Shown: piece after piece, positions 1-7,327 of the stretch
Layout of the letters: each line of letters starts with the position of its first letter
How positions within the stretch are numbered: position 1 is the first letter of the stretch
Assembly: GCA_945221685.1 (NCBI GenBank)
Contig: CALYNN010000024.1
Location: 1-14,353 of the forward strand
Direction: 5' to 3'
DNA length: 14,353 bases
Source: an uncultured Clostridia bacterium
Lineage (GTDB): Bacteria; Bacillota; Clostridia; Oscillospirales; Acutalibacteraceae
Position numbers and translations under genes: made by a program
Notes under the pieces: model-generated
The model's input: the letters and a program-made list of their open reading frames with translations, nothing else
What the model was told of the DNA's origin: nothing
Database searches by the model: none

Positions 1-53
1 CGAGATCTACACGAGTAAGATCGTCGGCAGAGTCAGATGTGTATAAGAGACAG
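1..53. other. Illumina Nextera P5/i5 adapter left at the contig end
   Basis: The first 53 bases are synthetic. Bases 1-12 match the end of the P5 flow-cell sequence (CGAGATCTACAC), 13-20 sit where the 8-nt i5 index lies, 21-34 match the Nextera read-1 tail with one mismatch (A instead of C at 31), and 35-53 are the exact 19-bp Tn5 mosaic end AGATGTGTATAAGAGACAG. Genomic sequence begins at 54. Read on the minus strand the adapter encodes VSYTHLTLPT, a well-known artefact tail in metagenomic proteins. Confidence 0.98.
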
Positions 54-3000
54 GCTGAACACTTTTGCTTGCTATGCTTGTTGCTGAATATCTTATGTAG
101 CCTGCCTTATCGCTTGAAACATTGCTGCTTTCCTCGTAGCCGATTTCAACGCTTGATACCGGAATATAAAGCACAAGTGAATTATAAGCGTCGTCAAGCT
201 CTGCAATCATTGCGTTAACCTCTGCCTGAGTTGCCTTGCCATCGTTAATCATAGTCTGGGCTCTTGCAACAGCATCGGAAAGCACATCCAACGATTCCTG
301 AGTATATGTATAACCGTCCTTAACCTGCTGAATAAGGTCGTAATACTCACCCTGCTTTGAGGCAAGCTCGCTGAAATCGGTTTGAATGGTGATTGTTATT
401 GTATCCTTATATCCGCCGTCAAGGGTAACACCGGTAACAACCGCAGTTCCCTTATCAACAGGAGTGATATTACCGCTTGAATCAACTGTTACAACATCTG
501 TGTTACTGCTGCTCCACATAATATCGGCGAATTCGGGTGAGCCTGAAATTGTGTAAGCAAGCGAGGTTGTTTCTGCGGTAGCGTACATAGTTTTGCTTGC
601 CTCTGTAATATCAAAGGCGGTGCAAACCTTGTCGCTCATTGTTACATAAACAGTTCTTGTTGTTACTCTGTTGTAGTGGTCAACGATAGTAGCGGTAAGC
701 TTTACCCAGCCGCCGACGGAATGCTTCGTTGGTGTAACCGTAATTGAGGTTTCGCTTACAGAGGTTTTTATATCGCTTGACTTGCTGTCAACATTCCAGC
801 CGATTGACTTATACATTGCGTTTGACGGATAAGCCGCAGCAGTAAGAGTAATATCGTTATAATCGTTATAATTTGAGTATTTTGAGGAAAGGTTTACGGA
901 TACTGCGTCGGACGAATTAACAGTGCCCGAAGCAACCGAAGAAGCACTGCCTACCAGCGGACGCTTGTAGGTTGTGTAGGTTACGGCAACAGAGGAAGCA
1001 GTAACATAAGGATGAGCCACCGCGGCATTGTACGCATTTACCAAATCAGATGCGGCGGTGTCAATCATTGCCTGAGTATAGCTATTGTCGGTCATAGCTC
1101 TTTCGGCGGCTTCATATGCATCCTTAAATGCCATACCGTAATCGTACTCATAGTTGGTATAATCAACATCCTTATAATCATCAAGTGCCTGCTTAAGTGC
1201 AGTTCTGTCGCCATCGGTGGAAACGATACACTCTGCGCTGATACCGCCGTCGTAGGATACGGCGCGTACTACTGTTGCACCGGCGCTTACGAAGGTAACA
1301 AGACCGGTTTGGTCAATTGTTGCAATTTCTTCGTTGTCGCTTTCCCAATAATAATCCTGAATACTTGCGGCACCGACATGAACTAAAGAGGTTCCCTCGG
1401 GATATACCTTACAGCTAAGCTGTGCAGTTGTGCCTACCGCACCGTTAATGCTTGTATCGGAAAGCGCAAGGCTTGTAACAGGAATGTAGGAATAGGATAC
1501 CCAAACAGAGTCGGTAAACTCATTTCCGAAATGGTCTGTTACGGTACAGGTTATTCTTCCGTAGCAAGCATTATTTGAGGTAGGAGTACACTTACCGTCG
1601 CTGCTTACGGAAATATCGGTTGTTGATGACTCCCACTTAACAGAAGCATAGGAGCCGTTGTTGGGATACAGTCTTACATTAAGGTCAAGCACTGCATTCT
1701 TGTAGCTTATACCCTCGCTGAGCACGCTTAAGTCATACTGATAGAATTCCTGAGTCTGCTCGCCGTCAAGATAAAGCTCTATCTTTTGGATATAATTATA
1801 TTTTTGGAGTCCGTTATATGCCGCCTCAAGCTCTGCACACATAGCATCAACCTCATTTTGAGAGGAGCTTGCACGGTCAATCATATTCTGTGCCTTACTC
1901 ATTGCGGCAGTAAAGGCTTCCCAAGAGTCAGGGTAGTAATTTGCACTGTTAAGAGCCAAATCGTTATACTGCTGAACGAGAAGCTGAAGGGCTGTATAGT
2001 TCGTTACAACATTTACTGCGCACTGTGCCGTATAGCCGCCGTCGTATGTTGTTGCATAAATGGTGCAGTCGCCGCCTTCCTTGAAGTAAACAACACCGTT
2101 TTGGTCAACAGTTGCAATCTCCTCGTCGCTGGAGGTCCAGAAAACATCTGTGCAGCTTGCACCGCCTGTCGGCGAGTCAGGCTTAACGGTAGCCTTTAGC
2201 TGACGGTCCTCGCCTATCTTACCGCCAACAATACTGTCGGTATCAAGAGTAATGCCTGTTGCCGCCTTTTTTGCAAAGGCAATATATACGCTGTCGGAAA
2301 TTTCCGTGCCCATATAATCGGTAACGGTGCAGGTAATTTTTGCCGAGCAAGCCTTGTTTTCCAAGGGCGTGCATTTACCGTTTTTATCTACGGAAATATT
2401 TGGATTTGAAGATGACCATTCAATTTTGCTATACATAGCGTTTTTAGGATTAATCGAATAGTCAAAATCATAGCTATATTTCTTATAGCTTGTGGCAGAG
2501 CCAACATTAATTGTAACAAAATCGTCTTGCAGCGGAGTTTTATTTGAGCCAAGCACATCTACACCGGATATACCTACAAAGCCGCCTAACTTATAAAGAG
2601 CAATCAAAAGCTCACGGGCGTATGTATCGCAGGTGGTCTGAGAAGCCAATGGCTCATCGTAAAGAACATAGTAGGCAAGGTCAAGCCTATTCATATACTT
2701 TTTATAAAGCGCCGCATTTTCGGCAGTTCTTACAACTACTGTTTTATCGCAAAGCTTAACGATTTCGCGGAGATAATCCTTATCGGGATAAACTGTTACC
2801 TGACAGGTATCCATCACACCGTTATCGGCAGATACGCAGTAAAGCGTTGCAACACCGACATCATGCCCGGTAATTGTTGCATCTCTGTTGTCGTTATTCT
2901 TTGTTTTAACGGTAAATATGGATTCATCGCTGGAATACCAATTGCATTTGTAGCAGGCGGAATAGGTGCCGTCTGCCGATTTATCAAATGAAATATCGTG

Positions 3001-5322
3001 GTAAATATCCGCCTGCTTGCCGTTTACTAATTCAAATGAGGAAATGCTGTTTTTATTTTTATCCGTTATGATATTTTCGTTTACCGAGTTTTTGGAAACG
3101 CATACGGTAATAACATTTGAACGAACCTGACCGTCGGCAGATACTGCATAAACATTAAATGCGTCGGCATTTTCGTGACCTGACTTTTGCGTAATGGTTG
3201 CAGTATGGGTATCGCTGGAAATATCCTTTTCATAATAGCCGTTATCAACCACCCAGGTAAGATTTTGATTTGAAGCGTTTGACGGATAAACCTGAGCATT
3301 TATCTCGGCACCTAAGCCGAAATACTGTGTTCCGGCTTTAATTGCAACATAAGTGCACTGCTCACCGCCTACATCAACAACCACCGGGTCGCCGTTAATA
3401 CTGCTTGCAATACCCTTTGCCGATGTAACATTTATTGAAATACTTTCAACGGGAATACCGTTAAATACCGTAAATTCCCTAATACGACTTGAAATCTCGT
3501 AAAAGCTTCCGTTTGAGAGGTAATAGCCTGTTTGCGCCCTTAAGGCAATTCGGCACTCGCCGCCGTTAAGCACAACATAGTGTCCCATTGAATCTATTGA
3601 AGCAAATTCGGTTTGGGCAGGATTTTCACTGTCTGCCCACAAATATGTAGGATTGCCCTCCTCGTCTTCACCGGAAACAAGTCCCCAGGTAATATAGAGG
3701 TTATCACCTTCGGCAACACGCTTTGGATAAATTGAGTAGGTGTAGTCGGTCTCCTGTCCCATTTCAAGATAGCTTTCGCCGATTATTTCCACATCTGAAA
3801 TATATTTACCCGTTTTACCTGTTACGGTAATGCTGTATGACCGTTCAATATTATTAGCGGCAGATACGGCGTAAATGGTACACTTTTGGCTTGATAGATT
3901 GCCGAGAGAGCCGCCTGCATCTCTACCGGTAACTACGCCGGTTTTTTCGTCAACACTGGCAATAGAAGGGTCTGAGGAACGCCAGGTAATGTCGGTTGTA
4001 TCGCCGTAGGAGGGAACAATATCAGTAATTTCAAGCTGAATTTGAGCTCCTTCTTTTACGGCATTTGCACCTGTTATATTGAAATCCTCAAGGGGCTTTG
4101 CCTCTACAACCGTAAAGGTAATTGTATCGTTATATGCAAATTGGAGAACAAGATTGGCAATAATCTTTACTGCAGTTGCGGTAAGCTTAACAGGGTCCGC
4201 AGTATCGCCCACAATGTCTGCAACTGCAAAGCAGGCGTCAAGCAAGGCGGCAAGAACATTTCTGTTCATATCTATACCGATATAATCAATAAGTATTCCT
4301 GCAAGCTTATCACTGTCGATTAACTCGCCGTTTACCTCATAGAAATAGTTAACAAGCTTAAGTATATTTTTTATTACCTGCTCACTGTCAGGGGAAACAA
4401 CAATAGTAACGGTGCCCGGATTTTTAAAGGTTACAAGACCGGAATCGTTTACTGTTGCAACAACCTTGCCCTGCTCAAATACAGATGAGCTTTTAACCGA
4501 ATACACGCAGCCGTATTCAAGCCTTACGGGAGTTGTTATCGCATAAAGCTGGCAGGTGGAGCCGACGGCAACAGTTGTATTAATCTGCGACTTGTTTGTA
4601 ATATGGGTTCCGTTTGGTAAAAATGCTGCATACCATTCTTCGTTTTTCTGAACGCAGATACGCACAAAGTCGTCGGCAAGCATGGTGCCGTCTGAATCGT
4701 AAAGCTGAACATGAATGTTTGAATTGATATTATCAAGGTAGGTACGCAGAGAATCAACAAGCTCGCCCGAATAGGAATCTACCCATTCGGCAAGCAGAGA
4801 GTCGCTTCCGAAGGCGTCCTCTACCAGCTTACAGATAGCATCTGTATCCATGGTATCAACATCAACATATTCATTAAACAGCACCTTTTCAAGCGCCGTG
4901 GCCATTATTTTACCTACAAGAGGAATTGTCTTTACCTCATTATCGAGCCAGCTATGAATAACGGCGCCCTTTGAGGAGTCAAAGGCTTTTACTACGCCCT
5001 CTTGGGTAACATCAACAAGAGTGGGCGTTTCGCTGTACCACTTAATATAGCCGTTGTTTGGCATTTCGGTATCAATAAGATTATATGTCAGCTCAAGCTC
5101 CTGACCCTCAACCATATACTCAATATAATCTTCCTTAACCTCTGCCGTATCGTCCTTATATGTTGGAACGATGGTATTGGTTTCCTTGTAGAAAAGCTCT
5201 ATATCGTGGTAGCCTTCTACGCCGTCGCCTGCAAATACCGACATTGCCGGAATAATTCCGGAAAATGCCATAAGAACAGCAAGCAAGCAGCTTAGTATTC
5301 TTTTTCTGACATTCCTTTTCAT
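54..5322 (-). CDS. Giant secreted Big_2/FIVAR repeat surface protein (3'-truncated by contig end)
   Basis: This is a large extracellular protein of at least 1756 residues, probably a cell-surface adhesin or scaffold; no catalytic domain is visible. It starts at ATG 5322 after TAAGGAG (5331-5337) and has a classic Sec signal peptide: a basic n-region (MKRNVRKR), a hydrophobic core at residues 9-28 and likely cleavage after Ala31 (VFA|GD). The mature part is a string of Ig-like Big_2 domains, shown by recurring motifs such as WSSSDxxIATVDQNGVV followed by GxxTIYAxSxDGG. Four helical FIVAR-like modules begin near residues 846, 1106, 1370 and 1650, with Big_2 domains between them, giving a repeat of about 265 residues. 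The earliest FIVAR copy is the most divergent. The open frame continues to base 7, but residues 1757-1771 (PVSYTHLTLPTILLV) are adapter-derived, so the true C-terminus and any wall anchor (LPXTG, SLH, dockerin) are missing. Peptidoglycan or glycan binding is possible but is inference. The gene appears monocistronic from its own promoter. Confidence 0.9.
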
Positions 5323-5393
5323 AATCTGCTCTCCTTACAATTTACTTGTTTTATTATAAAGATTATAATTTACAAAATTATACTATTATACAT

Positions 5394-5422
5394 ATTATAA
5401 AACATTTTTATACAGATTGCAA
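5394..5422 (-). promoter_or_regulatory. Sigma-A type promoter of the Big_2/FIVAR gene
   Basis: On the minus strand TTGCAA (5417-5422) is separated by 17 bases from a perfect TATAAT (5394-5399). This leaves a leader of roughly 65 bases before the start codon at 5322. The surrounding sequence is very AT-rich, so other -10-like hexamers occur, but this is the only pair I found with ideal spacing. Confidence 0.65.
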
Positions 5423-5479
5423 TACTTGCGGATTATGCACAATTAACAAACTTTTAAGACTCATTTTGTCTAATATAAC

Positions 5480-5510
5480 AAAAAAATTAATTATATACAT
5501 ATTTATAATT
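5480..5510 (-). terminator. Weak AT-only hairpin with U-tract after the ferritin-like gene
   Basis: On the minus strand, just downstream of the stop codon at 5520, a 7-bp stem AATTATA/TATAATT (5504-5510 with 5489-5495) is followed by a run of seven T (complement of 5480-5486). The position and U-tract suit an intrinsic terminator, but the stem has no G-C pair, so it may be weak or fortuitous. Confidence 0.35.
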
Positions 5511-5519
5511 TTGAGGACA

Positions 5520-5969
5520 CTATAAAAATTTTCTAATGCTTTTTGCCAGCTCCTCCTCTGATTTTATAAGTTGTAAAGCCGCGTCCTTTGCCTTGCCGTC
5601 TGCCTCGGTGTACTGATTAAGATATTGGCTCAGTGATTTTATGCCCATATTACAGTCGTCCATTATAAGCTCTGCCGCGGTACTGTCGCTTCCGTCTGCC
5701 GCCATCATAACGCTGATTTTCATTTTTGACATACCCTTTGCAACGGCACCGGGAGCCTTTCCTGCTTCTCCGTATTGAATCAGCAAAATGCCTATTTTTT
5801 CCTGAACCTGAGTGTGTCGGTCTTTTCCTGCATCAAGAAGCGATTTAAATTCATTGCTTTTTACATCGTCAACAACCTGCTCTATTGCCGAAATTGCCAG
5901 CTTTACTCCTTGGTCGCACTCCTTTAAAAGCTCAAGAGTATCGTGATTAGCGTCTGTTTTAGCTGCCAT
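5520..5969 (-). CDS. Ferritin-like helical protein, DUF2383-type (149 aa)
   Basis: This is a small, soluble, charged, all-helical protein of 149 residues with no signal peptide or membrane segment. Predicted helices lie around residues 8-36, 38-66, 95-120 and 124-147, with a Gly/Ala-rich linker GEAGKAPGAVAKGM at 67-80. That layout, two helical hairpins joined by a glycine-rich turn, resembles the ferritin-like DUF2383 family. I do not see a clear paired ExxH di-iron motif, so metal binding is not asserted. The start is ATG 5969, preceded by GGAAGGG in the otherwise A-rich leader. A terminator for the upstream S1 gene (6030-6067) suggests independent transcription; a candidate TTGCAT-17-TAAAAA promoter in the spacer is poor. 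The physiological role is unknown; stress or sporulation roles proposed for related helical proteins would be inference. Confidence 0.75.
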   Translation of the reverse strand: MAAKTDANHDTLELLKECDQGVKLAISAIEQVVDDVKSNEFKSLLDAGKDRHTQVQEKIGILLIQYGEAGKAPGAVAKGMSKMKISVMMAADGSDSTAAELIMDDCNMGIKSLSQYLNQYTEADGKAKDAALQLIKSEEELAKSIRKFL

Positions 5970-6029
5970 AATATCCCTTCCTTTTTTATTTTTACAGCAT
6001 TATTTTTAGACAACAAAGCTAAAATATGC

Positions 6030-6067
6030 AAAAAATAATTAAAAGCCGACTGACAAATCAATCGGCT
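6030..6067 (-). terminator. Rho-independent terminator of the S1-domain gene
   Basis: On the minus strand, about 30 bases past the stop of the S1 gene, a stem AGCCGA...TCGGCT (6062-6067 with 6044-6049) extends by three further pairs across one mismatch to a short loop. It is followed by a T-rich tail (complement of 6030-6043, including a run of six T). This is a typical intrinsic terminator and separates the S1 gene from the ferritin-like gene. Confidence 0.75.
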
Positions 6068-6094
6068 GAATTTACGAGATATTCACTTAATTTG

Positions 6095-7015
6095 TTAATC
6101 CTGCCCGGTAAAATCGGTATAGATTTGCTTTTGCGCTCCGTAGGGCGAATACTGCCAAAAATCCAAATGCTCGCAGGAGATAAAGTAATTCAGCGGCGAC
6201 GGCGGCGCAACGGTATCAAATGTCTCTACAACAACAAGCTTAATTTTCATTTTTTCTTCAATTACCGATTTCACAAAAACAGATACCTGCTGCCCTACAA
6301 ACAAATCCTCTCGCGGCTCTGCAAGGCCTGCAAGATTTGGAGCAAGCTCAATAAATACTCCGTATTCCTCAATGCTTCTGACTGCACCCGTAACAGTTTC
6401 CCCCGGCTGAAGCCGCGCGGCGTTTTCCTGCCATGTACCAAGAAGCTCCTTAAGAGAAAAGGTCAGCTTTTCCGGCTCTCTTTTTCTTAAAACGGTTTTA
6501 ATTATTTCCCCCTCGAAAAGTCTTTCGTTAGGGTGGCTTATTCGTGAAACAGACAGCATATCAATGGGAATAAGTGCGTTTATTCCGGCACCTATATCTA
6601 TAAACGCACCGAAGCGCTCAAGATGGGTAACTGCGGCGTCGATTATATCACCTGCGGTAAGACCTGACAAATACTCATTAATACACCTTTGCTGAACAGA
6701 CCGACGGGAAAGCAGGGCAATATAGTTATTATAAATATCCTTTTCAAAGCCCATAACGCTGAAGCATACTCTTTTGTTTACCTTTGATATTAAGGCAATG
6801 TCGCGAACGGTTCCCTCCTCTATTCCCACTGCGCCCTCTGCTCTTGGAATTATTCCTCTGACTCCTCCCAGGTCGATATGTAAATTATGCTCCCTGTCGC
6901 ACAGAAGCACCTTTCCCTCTAAAATATCACCGCTTACCATTGTTTGCCTTAACTGCTCTACCGAATCAAATCGCCGTGAAAGGCTTTCATTGCACCCCTC
7001 CGGATAGAATTTCAT
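6095..7015 (-). CDS. S1 RNA-binding domain protein (three S1 repeats)
   Basis: This 306-residue cytoplasmic protein is related to ribosomal protein S1. Three OB-fold S1 domains can be read: about residues 28-90 (GDILEGKVL...LHIDLGGVRGIIP), 119-188 (AGDIIDAAVTHLERFGAFIDIGAGINALIP) and 203-262 (PGETVTGAVRSIEEYGVFIELAPNLAGLAEP). Domains 2 and 3 keep the FGAFIDI/YGVFIEL core typical of RNA-binding S1 motifs; domain 1 is the most divergent. A tail of about 44 residues after domain 3 is rich in aromatics and has no recognised domain. Full-length S1 has four to six repeats, so this short form is more likely an auxiliary RNA-binding protein acting on mRNA or ribosomes than the essential S1; this is inference. 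The ATG at 7015 is preceded only by a modest AGAGAG ribosome binding site. Upstream on the same strand a perfect TATAAT (7051-7056) has TTGTCA at a 20-base spacing, which is too long for a confident promoter call. Confidence 0.85.
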   Translation of the reverse strand: MKFYPEGCNESLSRRFDSVEQLRQTMVSGDILEGKVLLCDREHNLHIDLGGVRGIIPRAEGAVGIEEGTVRDIALISKVNKRVCFSVMGFEKDIYNNYIALLSRRSVQQRCINEYLSGLTAGDIIDAAVTHLERFGAFIDIGAGINALIPIDMLSVSRISHPNERLFEGEIIKTVLRKREPEKLTFSLKELLGTWQENAARLQPGETVTGAVRSIEEYGVFIELAPNLAGLAEPREDLFVGQQVSVFVKSVIEEKMKIKLVVVETFDTVAPPSPLNYFISCEHLDFWQYSPYGAQKQIYTDFTGQD

Positions 7016-7134
7016 AACATCACTCTCTTTGCTTTCTGTTGTTTATTTAAATTATATGCCGGCTTTTTTGCCGTAATGACAAGGTCAAGGTGCAAGCATA
7101 TAATAAATTCCGATAGTTAAAGCTATTAACAAGT

Positions 7135-7152
7135 ATGTTAATATTTTCACAA
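7135..7152. promoter_or_regulatory. Second Rex-like site upstream of adhE
   Basis: ATGTTAATATTTTCACAA has two 7-base arms around a 4-base spacer, the same geometry as the Rex site near adhE. The right arm TTCACAA is the exact Bacillus-type Rex half-site; the left arm ATGTTAA differs from TTGTTAA at one base. It lies about 90 bases upstream of the adhE -35, so it could assist repression at a distance or act on the divergent S1 gene. Confidence 0.45.
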
Positions 7153-7240
7153 TATATAAATTAAATGTTGAAAATTCGCACAAAATTATTGTTATTTTAT
7201 TGTCATTTTTATTATAAATGCAGAAATTATGCGTTAGATA

Positions 7241-7269
7241 TTGAAAAAAATATTATTTAAGCATATTAT
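7241..7269 (+). promoter_or_regulatory. adhE promoter
   Basis: TTGAAA (7241-7246) is followed after 17 bases by TATTAT (7264-7269), five of six matches to the -10 consensus. Transcription would start near 7276, placing the Rex operator just downstream of the start site. Confidence 0.6.
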
Positions 7270-7281
7270 TGTGTCAACAAA

Positions 7282-7299
7282 TTGTTAAATAATTAACAA
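7282..7299. promoter_or_regulatory. Rex operator (redox-sensing repressor site)
   Basis: TTGTTAAATAATTAACAA is a perfect palindrome with TTGTTAA/TTAACAA arms and a 4-base spacer, identical to the consensus known for clostridial Rex. Rex binds when NAD+ is high and leaves when NADH rises, derepressing ethanol-forming genes. The site sits between the predicted adhE transcription start and its ribosome binding site, where a bound dimer would block transcription. No rex gene lies in the window. Confidence 0.85.
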
Positions 7300-7327
7300 A
7301 ATTTTACAAACCTTTGGAGGCATCAAA

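Larger units (their letters stand above)
7016..7327. other. Divergent intergenic spacer between the S1 gene and adhE
   Basis: This 312-base AT-rich region has no plausible coding sequence. It holds the adhE promoter (7241-7269), a perfect Rex operator (7282-7299), a second Rex-like site (7135-7152), a degenerate TTAACAA element (7114-7132), the adhE ribosome binding site GGAGG (7316-7320) and presumably the unresolved promoter of the S1 gene. Confidence 0.8.

Noticed and set aside
7..53. Residues 1757-1771 and the stop codon at 7-9 as the natural end of the surface protein
   Set aside because: They translate the Nextera adapter in reverse complement; the VSYTHLTLPT string is a known artefact.
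1012..2199. Plus-strand open frames of 124 and 137 codons, rich in Cys, Ile and Val, opposite the surface-protein gene
   Set aside because: They lie antisense within the Big_2/FIVAR repeats, lack ribosome binding sites and have unnatural composition.
6026..6490. Plus-strand 154-codon open frame
   Set aside because: It overlaps the S1 gene in antisense and its start lies inside that gene's terminator region; composition is Arg/Lys/Leu-rich as expected of a shadow frame.
7051..7082. TTGTCA-20-TATAAT as the promoter of the S1 gene
   Set aside because: The -10 is perfect but a 20-base spacer is too long for a confident sigma-A promoter; recorded only as a possibility.
7168..7182. A catabolite-repression cre site (TGAAAATTCGCACA) upstream of adhE
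   Set aside because: The central CG and flanking positions do not match the cre consensus; only the ends agree.
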